From Welwitschia mirabilis (taxonomy: Eukaryota; Gnetophyta; Gnetopsida; Welwitschiales), in assembly GCA_051453625.1 (NCBI GenBank), contig JBOZIK010000001.1, positions 227,213,218 to 227,237,012 of the forward strand: DNA of 23,795 nt, in the 5' to 3' direction. The translations under genes were made by a program, and so were the position numbers. Below, piece after piece: positions 1 through 9,250 of the stretch; position 1 is the stretch's first letter, and each line of letters opens with the position of its first letter. The notes under the pieces were generated by a model. It had not been told where the DNA came from. It did no database searches and saw nothing but the letters and a program-made list of their open reading frames with translations.

Positions 1-1680
1 TCTTTTCTAGTTGAATTCGATATGGCATTCTCGCATTGGTTTATGCTTAATTCTGCCCTATGCCACTGACACGGACTACCATGATCTATCATACGCTCAT
101 GCGTATTGGTGGAGATGGGAATGAGGTCCAAGATAGAACTATGTATGGTCTGATATCCTTTGGATGAGGATATGTAGGCATGGTTGTTTGGCTGTGGATG
201 CAATCTACCATTCAACCATAACATACACACTCTTTTGGTGTGTTCCTAAGCAAGGTTTCTAAATAACCATATGATTAAATGTGGTGTTAATCAGGTAAGC
301 TATCTTCATATAGTTCTCCTGAGGTGAATCCTGTGGGTAATTGAAAGGTGATTATCTTAGTTTCAAATTAATTGATCCGCTGCAGTGTTTAATTTTGTCT
401 TGTAAGTTAATTTTGTTTTAAACATTAAAAAAAAAAAATACCATGTTTTTCGTGTTTTGTAAGTCTAGCTTTAAGTGCGGGTTGTGACATATCCCCATGA
501 CAGACAAGACGAAAATCATCCATTTTACCCTGTGCAATCCAGGACATCTTGCTTCAACTATTGGTTGGAAGGGGGGACGGACACCTTTTTGAGATTCTTC
601 TTAGATATTGAGCAAAATTTTAAATTTAAAAGGATCATGTTTGAGCTTTCACGATGCATATTTATGATGAGTTATTTGAATATGATTTCATGTTATTTGA
701 ATAAATTTCATGGACTTTATCTAGTAAGACCATAGTAGCACACTCACAGAGTTTTCCTGTAGCTATGTTTCAGATCATCTAAAGGAAAAGAATGCTATGT
801 TTACTCTTGTACTTTGCCCCTTGTAGAATACATTGATGAATTTGAATGAATGATTCTTGGAGTTATCATTACTTAAGTTTTACACATCAGTTTTAGTATC
901 ATTGTTTCATATTATATATACACATTATCATTTTTTTGAGCTATCATTATTACATTTTATGATTTTTTATATGTATATGACATTCATTCATTCTATTGTA
1001 ATGTGTTTAAATAGGGCGCTTATGAATACGTCAGCATTTGTATTAGTTAAATCGTTTTGATGTCAATTCCTACATGGTAAAATTAAACTCAAATTACATT
1101 TTTCTAGTTACTATTTATCTTAGTCAAATTGGCTTGAAATAGAGTTGAATGCTCACTTTATTAGGGACTGACAAGGCTAAGTAGGGGGTTGTATTGCGAT
1201 GCTAATTTGTAAGAATTTAATGGGGTATTTTAAATACTTTTGCAGGACATTTATACAAGTTTGGATGCAATTCTAATGATTATGGAGAACTGGTAGGATG
1301 ATCACTGAAACATGCGATTCTTAGCATATTTGGAGGCAACTTAGGCTTATTTTCATACTTCATATTTTGAAGGAAGGATTTACCATGTAGAAGACTAATT
1401 TCTCTTTAAGATAGAAGATGGAGAAGCCTATCGTCCCCTCTGTCGTCCCCATGACAGGCAGAACGATAGCACTACTGACATGAATGAAGTTTGCGGAGTT
1501 GACTGCAGGGCCTGGAGTTGATGGACCACCTTTTTATGTGGAGTAACATCCCCATTGCCATCCCCACAACAATCAGGACAACAACTATTTTCTATGGATG
1601 GAAAGAATTATCTTTGTAATGGGATCATGCAGCCCATATGGGTTGCTAGGTTTTCTTCTCCAACTCTTACGATTGAGCTT
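1..1680. other. AT-rich intergenic sequence, no gene recognised
   Basis: Every frame is broken by stops at short intervals. The longest open stretches (about 475-735 and 857-1060 on +) start at non-ATG codons or have low-complexity, hydrophobic AT-driven composition and match nothing I know. There is an A-run at about 428-437. A short motif around CCCCATGACAG, followed by a similar CA(G/A)A(A)CG stretch, occurs near 491-510 and again near 1446-1466. This may be a trace of repeated element sequence, but the similarity does not extend far enough to define one. Confidence 0.5.
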
Positions 1681-1682
1681 CT

Positions 1683-2350
1683 AGAACTTTAATGTAAAAC
1701 TATAAATACCCTCCCTTTTCTTTACTTCATTTTCCATCTCTTGTACCCGATGTTCTTGTGATGGAAGAGTGAAGGACAAAAGATCCATCCAACATCTACA
1801 GAGAGAAGTTTACTTTGGTGTTGGGTTGAGTATCCTCCATTGAAATGCTACTACTTTGTTATAGGTGGATGTAAGAGTTTATGATCAATTCAATTACTCT
1901 TTTCACTACTATTATGTAAATGTCCCCTATGTTTTAAGTTGAATATAGTGTAGTGACAACTCTTTATTTTATTTAGAACATAAGGGCAATCTTTGTTAAG
2001 GTTTACTTTGTTAGTTTAGATCTTGCATTGCATTTCCTTTATTCCATTTCATATTTGCATTATCTGTATTCTATTTGGCATATCTTATAGTTTATGTTGG
2101 TTAGGAATAAGTGATAAACTTTTCTTATTTGATCTGAATATAAAGAACTATTTCTTGTGACAGGAGGATTAGAATCCAACTAGAACTCATCTCACTTACA
2201 TTTCATCCATTGCATTGCACCTTCGTTCATCTTGCATTGCATTTGCGTTGTTGTTTATTTTCATTTATTAAAATAGAAAAGACTAAATTGCTTTGTGAAA
2301 TCAATTCTCTAATTTTTAGCTTAGTGCCTTCAACAGATTACGACATTTGG
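1683..2350 (+). mobile_element. LTR-like promoter and leader remnant (tentative)
   Basis: A clear TATA-type motif (ACTATAAATACC, about 1698-1709) is followed by a pyrimidine-rich stretch and then about 600 bases of noncoding leader-like sequence. It ends near 2334 with TTCAACA, the kind of CA ending seen at LTR 3' edges. The layout (TATA, R-like region, long U5-like tail) is typical of plant gypsy LTRs. I found no second copy in the window, and the bases after 2334 do not give a convincing primer binding site. A solo or truncated LTR is the best guess; a cellular promoter without a surviving gene is the alternative. Confidence 0.25.
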
Positions 2351-3681
2351 GTTGAGTCCCATCTATACTAGTGTGTGTTTTTTGCAAGTATTGTGATTTA
2401 CAGGTTTTGCCTAAGGACTTAAAAATTGCATAAATTTACACCACAACAATGATAAACTATAAATTGTGCATTTACTCTTTTAATATATAATATAAAATTT
2501 GTTGGTATATAAATACTTATTTATAAAAGTAGAGTTTTGTGTGCAACACAAAAGGCTTTATCACGAAACTATTTGAAAAAAGTTTTACTTTTCTTAAGAA
2601 TCTTGGATAGTGGTTAATGTTATCAAATCACCAAACATATCTTACCCGTTAAAGGTCTTTGCGTTATTGAATGCTTTTTTAACCAAGGCTTTTTTTAATT
2701 TATAGATAAAAATAAACTTTTATTAGTAATCCCCTAGATAAGTATATAATATCTTTTTAGTATTTTAATGCAATTTTTACGTTCAGGATAAGAGATGGAC
2801 TGTCTACCAAATCCCTGCCAACTTGAATGAAGCTAAAGTGAAAAACACTTTTATTAAAAAGTGCAAAGACGTTGATGACGTGTAAAAATAAATATAACAA
2901 AAGGCGTAACATCACGGTGACCTTCATGTCACATGGCAGCATTGAAATACGCTAATTATTTAAATAATTATTAGAAAAAAAGGGCTCCACTTCGTTGCTT
3001 TTTCCTAAAAAATAGAAATAAATAATAATGATGACAAGGCAAGTGGCTAGTCACCGCAATCAAAAAAGTGTCCGTGAAAAGCCTGCAAAACTACCATTTA
3101 ATATTATAATCTCAAGGGAGTCAAATACAATATAAGATACTCTAAAAATTCACGGTTGTGGAAGGCACATCAGCGCATGGTTTCCTGAAGGTTTCCATTT
3201 GCCGGGTTGGAAGTATTTGGCGTTAAATGTTATTTATCAGAAACCGTCAAATTTAGTTGACAAACGAGCGGTCATTAGATTTTCCTGAGGTCTTGGATTC
3301 CAGAGAGGCGCTGGAACTCAAAGGCTTTATCCCACGCATTATTAATAATTATTAATAATTATTAATTTTGACAAATTTTAACGGAAATATGGAATGCTCG
3401 TTAGCAAGCCGCCCGTTTATGTCGCCGGTGGTTTTTGTTGTTGCTCTGCATCACACTGAGACGACACGTGGATTATATATTTTTGTTTATAAATTGTTTG
3501 TGGCACAATTATCCGGTACGGTGTGACTATATATTATAAGATGATGACTTTTAAGGTATTACTCAAACAAGTGGTAGTCTAAATGAATTTAATTATTTCA
3601 ATGAGTTTCAATTTTAGATGAAGTTCGTTGTTAACTAACTCTACAAAGAAAATATTATAGCTTATTGACCTGAAAAAAGGT
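2351..3681. other. Intergenic, with AT decamer repeats and a G-box patch
   Basis: No coding region is supported. About three copies of an ATTAATAATT-type decamer lie near 3339-3365. The stretch from about 3160 to 3480 is less AT-rich than its surroundings and contains TTGAC-type and CACGTG (3465-3470, in ACACGTGG) motifs followed by ATTATATATTTT. That resembles a plant promoter with an ABRE/G-box, but no convincing gene begins just downstream. The 61-codon open frame on - at 2757-2942 has no recognisable domain, and I treat it as chance. Confidence 0.35.
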
Positions 3682-4032
3682 TCTATGATTTTAAAAATCA
3701 AAGGAAGAAGTATACAATAGAAGAAGAACTTGGAAAGATTACTCGAGATGTGGTTATGCTTAAAGTTATTAATAATGGACCCTAGTTATAGGAACTTACC
3801 CTTAGCTTATGTTTTAAGCACGCATACTAATAAGCTGAGGGGTTTCACAATCAATGAAATGATTGTGACCAATATGCAACCCAAATCGCATCATATAGAC
3901 CAAAAATCAGGTTGGTTAGAATATGCTATATGCTCAATGGCGTTACGTATTAGGGCAACGAGTTTTGATCCTCAGTACAAAGAGTGTTTCCATTGTGTTT
4001 CAAGTGGCTGGTCTTGCACTTATGTCAAGTAG
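3682..4032 (+). pseudogene. Unassigned decayed coding stretch
   Basis: I do not recognise the family. One frame from about 3682 to 3780 is stop-free and polar (FYDFKNQRKKYTIEEELGKI followed by TRDVVMLKVINNGP). It then hands over to another frame (from about 3780) that stays open to the TAG at 4030, with YRNLPLAYVLSTHTNKL, then GFTINEMIVTNMQPK and a C-terminal CFHCVSSGWSC. The joined look of the two frames suggests one old coding region with a frameshift near 3780 rather than two chance ORFs. Neither frame has a credible ATG start. A retrotransposon gag or a captured host gene fragment is possible. Confidence 0.25.
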
Positions 4033-4907
4033 AATATTGGCTAATTTAATTGGCTCCCAAAGTATTATGAGTACTAATAAGTCATAGAAAAGCCTTAGGA
4101 ATATCAACCTGGAACATACAAAACTAGGTGCATAAGTAAGCTAAGTGTTTATAAGTGAGCCAAAAAAGCCTGCCCAATACATGCGAGCACAACATGCTAT
4201 GGTATAGAGAAGCTATTTAGTTTATAAAAGGTGGGAAAGATGTACATAGATAGTATTCACTGTCCATGGGATGTAAGGGGTTTGATGTCCATCTCATATA
4301 AGGGGTTTGGTGTTCTATGGTGTTGTTCCACACATTAGTTTTAAAATTTTATGTTCTTTAGATATTAGAAGAATAATAATAAATACTATTAAAAATAGGT
4401 GGGATACCTGATTCCATTTTGGAATTTGTGGGCGTGAACCTTTAGATGCCTTACTCATCATACAATGGGGCATTAGACATAATTAAATCATTTATTTGAG
4501 TAATTGTAGTGGTTGTACCCTCAAGGGTAAGTACAATCACTAAATGTTCTGAATTCGACATCCTCCCTAAGTCAAAGGTATGTCAATGGAGTGGTAGTTT
4601 CACATTTCTAACAAAATAACCATGTTAATAATGAAAGGCAAAAATCAAAATAATTAACATCTTTTAAGGGTTGTTAAAGAGCATTAAGCTCTTCAAATTT
4701 GGCCTTGTGTAATACATAAATTGTGTTCATAGAGAAACTCAATTTCTAAAGATAGAAATGATCATCCTTGTTATAACAATTTTTTGTTTTATCTTGAAGC
4801 TTTATTTCTATTAGATGCCATTTTAATCAATGCAAGATCTATATGTATAATATATAACTATGACTTGATTAAGATCATCTTAGTATATGAATCTAAGCCC
4901 CATAATC
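4033..4907. other. AT-rich intergenic with a short imperfect tandem pair
   Basis: No coding or RNA gene is supported. An imperfect tandem pair lies at about 4268-4321: ATGTAAGGGGTTTGATGTCC followed by a similar ATAAGGGGTTTGGTGTTC, with a period of about 28-29 bp. The rest is AT-rich sequence with frequent stops in all frames. Confidence 0.4.
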
Positions 4908-5140
4908 TCTTTCCTTTCCTTTTCTTTTCTTTTATTTTTTTTAAAGTTAATTTAAATAAAATGTTACCATAATTGCAAGGTTATTAGTTTGCTTGGTTAG
5001 ACAAGACTTATGAATGGCTCATGTTGACTTGAGAACCGACCACCAAATGTCCCAAGTGTTACTTATGATTCGTACCCAAGATGTTAGTAGGACTTGAACC
5101 TGAGCTTGCAACTTGGAAAAGCATGCAAACTACCTACATG
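4908..5140 (-). mobile_element. Probable tRNA-derived SINE
   Basis: Read on the - strand, the stretch begins with an approximate RNA polymerase III A box (TAGTTTGCATG, within 5121-5136; consensus TRGYNNANNNG with one mismatch). A near-consensus B box follows (GGTTCAAGTCC, 5090-5100; consensus GGTTCRANYCC). Then come about 140 bases of noncoding body and an A-rich tail (AAAAAAAATAAAAGAAAAG type, about 4908-4947). Total length near 230 bp and the order head, body, tail are those of plant SINEs. I did not find a target-site duplication. A decayed tRNA gene is the alternative, but the A-rich tail favours a retroposon. Confidence 0.45.
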
Positions 5141-5640
5141 TATCCAAATATATGGAATAGTATGGAGAACTTGAATATACTATTATTTTTTTTCTTTTTT
5201 CATATTCTATTAATGTTTTTTCTTTTTTACCTTTTTAATGAGACACCTCTTAATATATTTTATGTATGTGCTATGAAAAACAAAATGTAGTTTGAGAGGA
5301 CTTGATTTTCTTAGTGCCTTAAGATATTCAAAGGCTTAACAAAAATTCAATAACATAGTAAACATATTTTTTGCTTTCTTTTACAAAGCCATTAACTTCC
5401 CAAAAACTCAAAAATCAAAAAGAAGAAATATACAATAATATGTTGCTCTGAGTTATAGCATCAATCTTCCTACACCATTTCCATTTTTAAAACAAACAAA
5501 AATACCTCTGTTACTATTGCAGCAGTATGGTTGTACTCAAGAAGAATGTTTATTAATGGTTATCACAATTTAGTAGATGATCTTATCCTTAACATGTCTG
5601 GGTTTCCAACAAAGCAAGGATGTTAAGTCCCAACAAACAC
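5141..5640. other. AT-rich spacer
   Basis: T-rich and A-rich runs dominate (for example around 5187-5240). The 69-codon frame at 5081-5290 is made largely of the T-rich run and overlaps the SINE-like element, so I do not call it a gene. Confidence 0.4.
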
Positions 5641-5685
5641 ACATTCACATCTCAGAGATGAAAGCTTAAGAGGGCAAAGCTATAG

Positions 5686-5711
5686 ATAGAGAGAGAGAGA
5701 GAGAAAGAGAT
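5686..5711 (+). repeat. (GA)n microsatellite
   Basis: A near-perfect GA/AG dinucleotide run (ATAGAGAGAGAGAGAGAGAA) lies about 390 bases upstream of the TATA box of the kinase gene. GA tracts are common in plant promoter and leader regions. Whether it matters here cannot be told from sequence. Confidence 0.8.
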
Positions 5712-5729
5712 GGGGATAAAGACACTGAC

Positions 5730-5876
5730 TTAAGCAAAGAAGCAGACGCCTGCAATTTGCAGTGTAAGAAATGAATGTGAGGGAAGGTTACATGATTCCA
5801 TGTTGGTAAGGGATGTTGATGGACAGAGGGATAAGATCAGCACACAGAAGAAAAGAGCGATGGCCAGCCATGTCAT
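5730..5876 (-). CDS. Candidate small secreted peptide, divergent to the kinase gene
   Basis: A 48-residue frame on the - strand starts at the ATG at 5876. It begins MTWLAIALFFCVLILSLCPS, which looks like a secretory signal: a short N-region, a hydrophobic core over residues 4-17 and a small/polar region with possible cleavage around 20-22. A short tail follows, and cysteines fall at 11, 18, 29 and 45. The frame stays open upstream to an earlier ATG at 5957 (75 residues), but the signal-like part sits at the inner ATG. The DNA here is less AT-rich than most of the spacer. A GT at 5791-5790 could be a splice donor, so this may be only a first exon. No family is recognised, and a chance ORF remains quite possible. 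Confidence 0.22.
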   Translation of the reverse strand: MTWLAIALFFCVLILSLCPSTSLTNMESCNLPSHSFLTLQIAGVCFFA

Positions 5877-6072
5877 TTCGGACCCACAAAGGATACCAGA
5901 TGGCACTGTTTGAAGTGACAACAGAGAGGAAATCACCAAAATCCTGCAAAATTCCATTACTTCCTCGCAAATGCGTCACAATCAGCGATCCAACGGCGAA
6001 ACAGCTTCTGCAGCTGTTTTTTCAGTCGAGAATTAAGAGAAAAGACTCAGTTTTTCACTTCCACATGCTTCT

Positions 6073-6078
6073 TATAAA
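6073..6078 (+). promoter_or_regulatory. TATA box of the PI4K gamma gene
   Basis: TATAAA in the context CTTATAAAGA. Transcription would be expected about 25-32 bases downstream, near 6100-6110. A CT-rich stretch then follows (TTCTCCCTTCTTCTTCTCTG, about 6138-6157), as is usual in plant leaders. This is the best-placed TATA motif upstream of the kinase coding region. Confidence 0.5.
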
Positions 6079-6104
6079 GACTACAGCAATCCCTGCTTGG
6101 CTTG

Positions 6105-6241
6105 GGGTGTGGGGTTTCTAAGAACTTCGCTTGGAGGTTCTCCCTTCTTCTTCTCTGCCTTTGTTTCCCTGCAGAGACGCGTTGGATGAAATTCCGATTG
6201 GCCTAGGGTTCAGGCTGAATTCAAGACTGAGTTCTACCCAC
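6105..6241 (+). other. Probable 5' leader exon of the PI4K gamma gene
   Basis: This runs from the inferred transcription start to a strong splice donor, with GTAAGT at 6242-6247. It is pyrimidine-rich in its first half and contains one ATG only, at 6186. The start position is inferred from the TATA box and could be off by tens of bases. Confidence 0.4.
6186..6206 (+). CDS. Short upstream ORF in the leader
   Basis: ATG at 6186 is followed by five codons and TAG at 6204-6206 (peptide MKFRLA). If the leader intron is spliced as proposed, this is the only ATG ahead of the kinase start, so it could mildly reduce translation or allow reinitiation. The peptide itself is unlikely to matter. Its presence in mRNA depends on the true transcription start. 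Confidence 0.35.
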   Translation: MKFRLA

Positions 6242-6647
6242 GTAAGTTCTGGTACTTGATTTACATCTTTTTCTTAATTCTGTCCGGCTTTTTCACAGAT
6301 ATCTCTGTGGTGATGGTTTCCTTAGTGAGGTGATAATCTCAACTTTTAGAAAGTTCATGTGATATTGTTGGTCTTGAAGTGTCAGATCCAGTGTTTTAGT
6401 ATCCCCAGAACTCTGATTATATGCTCTGATTCTTTCAAGAGTCTGATTCTTTAAATTTCAGCCGATAATCTTGTTTCTTACTCTGCAATTTCTCAACAAT
6501 CTTCAGGGAACGTTTGTATAAAAGATTAGGTTAGTCGTATTTCACGCCAAGGAAAGAATTTCACTGCTTGAAAGATTAAAAGAAACAATGGGATTTTCTT
6601 GTTAGATGGTGGGGGTTTCCTTCTGGTGGTTGGTTGATGATTTTCAG
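6242..6647 (+). other. Probable 5'-leader intron of the PI4K gamma gene
   Basis: The donor GTAAGTTC at 6242 is close to the plant consensus. The favoured acceptor is GATTTTCAG ending at 6647, giving a 406-base, T-rich intron. Two other acceptors are possible: CTTCAG ending at 6506 and TTGCCAG ending at 6710. The 6647 choice removes three ATGs (6588, 6606, 6637), of which the last opens a frame overlapping the kinase start. After splicing at 6647 the next ATG is 6782. Leader introns are common in plant signalling genes and often raise expression. Confidence 0.5.
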
Positions 6648-6781
6648 TAAAGGAGAGACTGTTTCTAGCTCCCAAGCAAGCGAGTTGCCGAATAGGTGCA
6701 AGCTTGCCAGGGAAGTCTACAGTGACAGTGATCATCAGGAAAATAGGAAGCAACAGGAAGAGGCCCACTCTTGGTTTAGCC

Positions 6782-8752
6782 ATGGCATGCCCAGTTCAGA
6801 CGAGAATGCCCGTTGCAGTGGGAGAAAGGAGGGAGTGCCAGGGCCTCAGAAACCTGGTGAGCAGGCAACAGACTTGCCGACGCAGAGTATTCGTTCAGAC
6901 GGACTCTGGAAGCGTTCTGGGAATAGAATTGGACCGAGCAGATAATGCCCAAACTGTGAAAAAGAAGATGCAGCTGGCGCTGAATGTGCCCACAGAAGAA
7001 AGCGCTCTAACATTTGGAGACACGATTCTCAAAAACGATCTCAGCGTGGTCAGAAACGACGCCCCTCTGCGTCTCACGAGAAGCGTTTTCCACAGAAGCA
7101 GCTCTACTCCGTGCTTTTCTCTGAGCTCTGACGGCGCTGCCCAACAGCAGGGCGGGGACAAGAGCGGGCCTCTGGAAATTGTTGGTGGGTTAAGCTGCTG
7201 CGACATCATGAGGAAACTGATTAAGCAATGTGTGAAGGCAATTGAAAGAGGGGTGGATCCCGTCCCTGCAAATGGAGGCCTCGGAGGCGCATATTTCTTC
7301 AGAAACGTCAGAGGCGAAAACATTGCCATAGTAAAACCCACTGATGAGGCACCCTTGGCGCCCAATAATCCGAAGGGTTTCGTGGGGAAATGTCTGGGGT
7401 TGCCGGGTCTCAAGGGGTCCGTCCGTGTGGGTGAAACTGGTATCAGAGAAGTTGCTGCACATCTTCTGGATCACGCCCGTTTCGCAAAGGTCCCTCCCAC
7501 TATTCTTGTCAAGATTTCTCATTCCATTTTCAATGTTAACTCCCCTGTCATGGCTCCAACACCCAAAATCCTAGATGCTGGAGCCCAGAACCAACCTGTC
7601 AGCAAGATTGCATCGTTCCAGCAATTCGTTACGCATGATTTTGATGCCAGCGACCATGGAACTTCAAGCTATTCTGTCTCTGCAGTGCATAGAATTGGGA
7701 TTCTGGATGTGAGGATTCTGAATACTGACAGACACGGAGGCAATATTCTTGTCAAAAGGGCTATCCAGAGAGACTTTAGCAGGTATTCTCAGGTAGGAGA
7801 AGTATTGGAGCTTATTCCCATTGATCACGGCCTCTGCTTGCCTGAAACAATGGATGATCCTTACTTTGAATGGCTGCACTGGCCTCAAGCCTCTCTGCCC
7901 TTCTCTGACGAGGAACTCCAGTACATTGAAAGGCTTGATGCCAACAGCGATGCAGATATGTTGAGAATGGTGTTGCCCATGTTAAGAGAGTCCTCGTTAA
8001 GAATCCTTGTGCTTTGCACCGTTTTCCTAAAGATTGCTGCGAAATCCGGGCTCTGCCTTGCCGAGATTGGGGAGATGATGAGCAGAGGTATAGAAGAAGC
8101 AAGTGAGCTGGAGCTGATCTGCTTGCAGGCAAAAGTAATGGTGGATGAACCCATGTCCCCACAAACTGAATTCATCCAAGATTCCTCTGAATCAGTTGCA
8201 GAAAAGGAATTCTGGCATGGACTCTTTGAGCTAGAGATGGAATATCAAAACGAAGGCTTGCAGAAGAGCAATTGTTTCAAAAACTGTGACCAAAATGGTG
8301 ATACGTGCGCCGGAGCAGATGCCCTTATAAGACCGCAGAAAGGCTTAGCCGATCATTCTTCCTTCAAGCCTTCGAGTTTGGCATGTGGGGTTTTGGGCTC
8401 CAATTCTCCGGATGAAGCCTCTGTTGCCTTCAATGGCCCCTCTGCAACTCATCTTTCTTCGTTCAGGCCATCACCTGGAAACCCTCGAATGCCATTTTCG
8501 TTTGATTGTTCATCTTCCAGAGCTCCTTGGAAGGGGATTTCCATGGAAGGCATCAGTGCTTCAAGACCCACAAAGAGTGGCCACGAATTGGGTATGGTGG
8601 CTTCAAAAGGCATAAGTTTTTCAGAAATGAGTGAGAGAGAGTGGGCGTTGTTCCTGAAATGCTTTCAAGAGCTGCTTCCTGAAGCAATCGCATTGAGGAA
8701 AAGGAGAACTTCAACTCAGAGACACAGGCTTGGCACTTCCTGCCAATTTTGA
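6782..8752 (+). CDS. PI4KG: Phosphatidylinositol 4-kinase gamma (ubiquitin-like domain kinase)
   Basis: A 656-residue protein from one uninterrupted reading frame. A ubiquitin-like domain spans about 35-99 (RRVFVQT to PLRLTR) and is followed by a basic/serine linker (HRSSSTPC, 104-111). The PI3/4-kinase-type catalytic domain runs about 150-440: glycine-rich GGLGGAYFFRN (165-175), IAIVKP with the ATP-binding lysine at 185, catalytic loop NTDRHGGN (314-321) and metal-binding IPIDHG (345-350). The variable tail ends in EREWALFLKCFQELLPEA (618-635) and RLGTSCQF, an ending I remember from Arabidopsis PI4K gamma 7. Family members are type II PI4K-like; Arabidopsis gamma 4 and 7 were reported to act as protein kinases on ubiquitin-pathway proteins (UFD1, RPN10), so lipid kinase activity should not be assumed. 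Start: the frame extends to a TTG at 6704 but has no ATG before 6782, which lies in a good context (GCCATGG) and begins MACPVQTRMPVAV, like family N-termini. All key residues are present, so the gene looks functional. Confidence 0.95.
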   Translation: MACPVQTRMPVAVGERRECQGLRNLVSRQQTCRRRVFVQTDSGSVLGIELDRADNAQTVKKKMQLALNVPTEESALTFGDTILKNDLSVVRNDAPLRLTRSVFHRSSSTPCFSLSSDGAAQQQGGDKSGPLEIVGGLSCCDIMRKLIKQCVKAIERGVDPVPANGGLGGAYFFRNVRGENIAIVKPTDEAPLAPNNPKGFVGKCLGLPGLKGSVRVGETGIREVAAHLLDHARFAKVPPTILVKISHSIFNVNSPVMAPTPKILDAGAQNQPVSKIASFQQFVTHDFDASDHGTSSYSVSAVHRIGILDVRILNTDRHGGNILVKRAIQRDFSRYSQVGEVLELIPIDHGLCLPETMDDPYFEWLHWPQASLPFSDEELQYIERLDANSDADMLRMVLPMLRESSLRILVLCTVFLKIAAKSGLCLAEIGEMMSRGIEEASELELICLQAKVMVDEPMSPQTEFIQDSSESVAEKEFWHGLFELEMEYQNEGLQKSNCFKNCDQNGDTCAGADALIRPQKGLADHSSFKPSSLACGVLGSNSPDEASVAFNGPSATHLSSFRPSPGNPRMPFSFDCSSSRAPWKGISMEGISASRPTKSGHELGMVASKGISFSEMSEREWALFLKCFQELLPEAIALRKRRTSTQRHRLGTSCQF

Positions 8753-9170
8753 GAATTGCTTGTTACCCTTCTGTATCATATTGTAAACTACTGCTTGTAT
8801 ATACCAGAAAATCAAGGCTGAGACATTATCAAGTGGCGGTAAGGAGGCCCAACAGAAGGTGGAGATGTGTTTTTGAAGAAGTGTTTGTTTTGGTGATAGT
8901 CAATTTTTTCAAGTGGTGAGTATCCCTTTGAGAGAGTTTGAAGGTCTGTTTCTCCCCTTTTTTTGACAGAGTTTTGCAGTAAATAGGGTTGGGAAGCCCA
9001 CTGAAGCTGAATTTGTATTCGTTATTATGCAATCTATTGTGTAAAGAGGCATTAGAATGACCGTCTCTCTGAAATAAGAAAGCTTTTTTGTATATTTGTT
9101 TTCACTTTCATGTTGCTTGTGTTGTGGCATTGCCACTGCGACATTGTAAGCTGTGCTTTGGAATATGACT
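8753..9170 (+). other. Probable 3' untranslated region of the PI4K gamma gene
   Basis: The sequence after the TGA stop keeps a less AT-rich, non-repetitive character to about 9170. A near-upstream polyadenylation-type hexamer AATAAG (9073-9078) is followed by T-rich sequence (CTTTTTTGTATATTTG), giving a plausible cleavage region near 9095-9120. UGUA-like elements also occur near 8782-8800, so earlier sites are possible. The exact end cannot be fixed without transcripts. Confidence 0.35.
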
Positions 9171-9217
9171 TTAGGTTGTTTTGTTAGCTTTTGCTTACTG
9201 GTTTTTCTCGGGGTCAT

Positions 9218-9250
9218 GGTTGTGGTTGTGGTTGTGGTTGTGGTTGTGGT
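9218..9250 (+). repeat. (GGTTGT)n microsatellite
   Basis: Five and a half perfect copies of GGTTGT, just beyond the likely end of the kinase transcript. On the - strand it makes an ACCACA run that translates as polythreonine; I regard that frame (8909-9319) as artefact. Confidence 0.9.

Noticed and set aside
5813-6121. 102-codon ATG-started ORF on + just upstream of the kinase
   Set aside because: It spans the TATA box and inferred transcription start, runs antisense to the candidate peptide, and has no recognisable domain. It is most likely a shadow of promoter sequence.
6634-6945. 103-codon ORF on + overlapping the kinase start
   Set aside because: Out of frame with the kinase. Its first codon is TTG, with the ATG at 6637 inside the proposed intron, and the product has no domain. 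It matters only as a potential inhibitory upstream frame.
6895-8175. Several - strand and shifted + strand ORFs inside the kinase gene (up to 172 codons)
   Set aside because: They are shadows of a conserved, unbroken kinase frame with all catalytic motifs.
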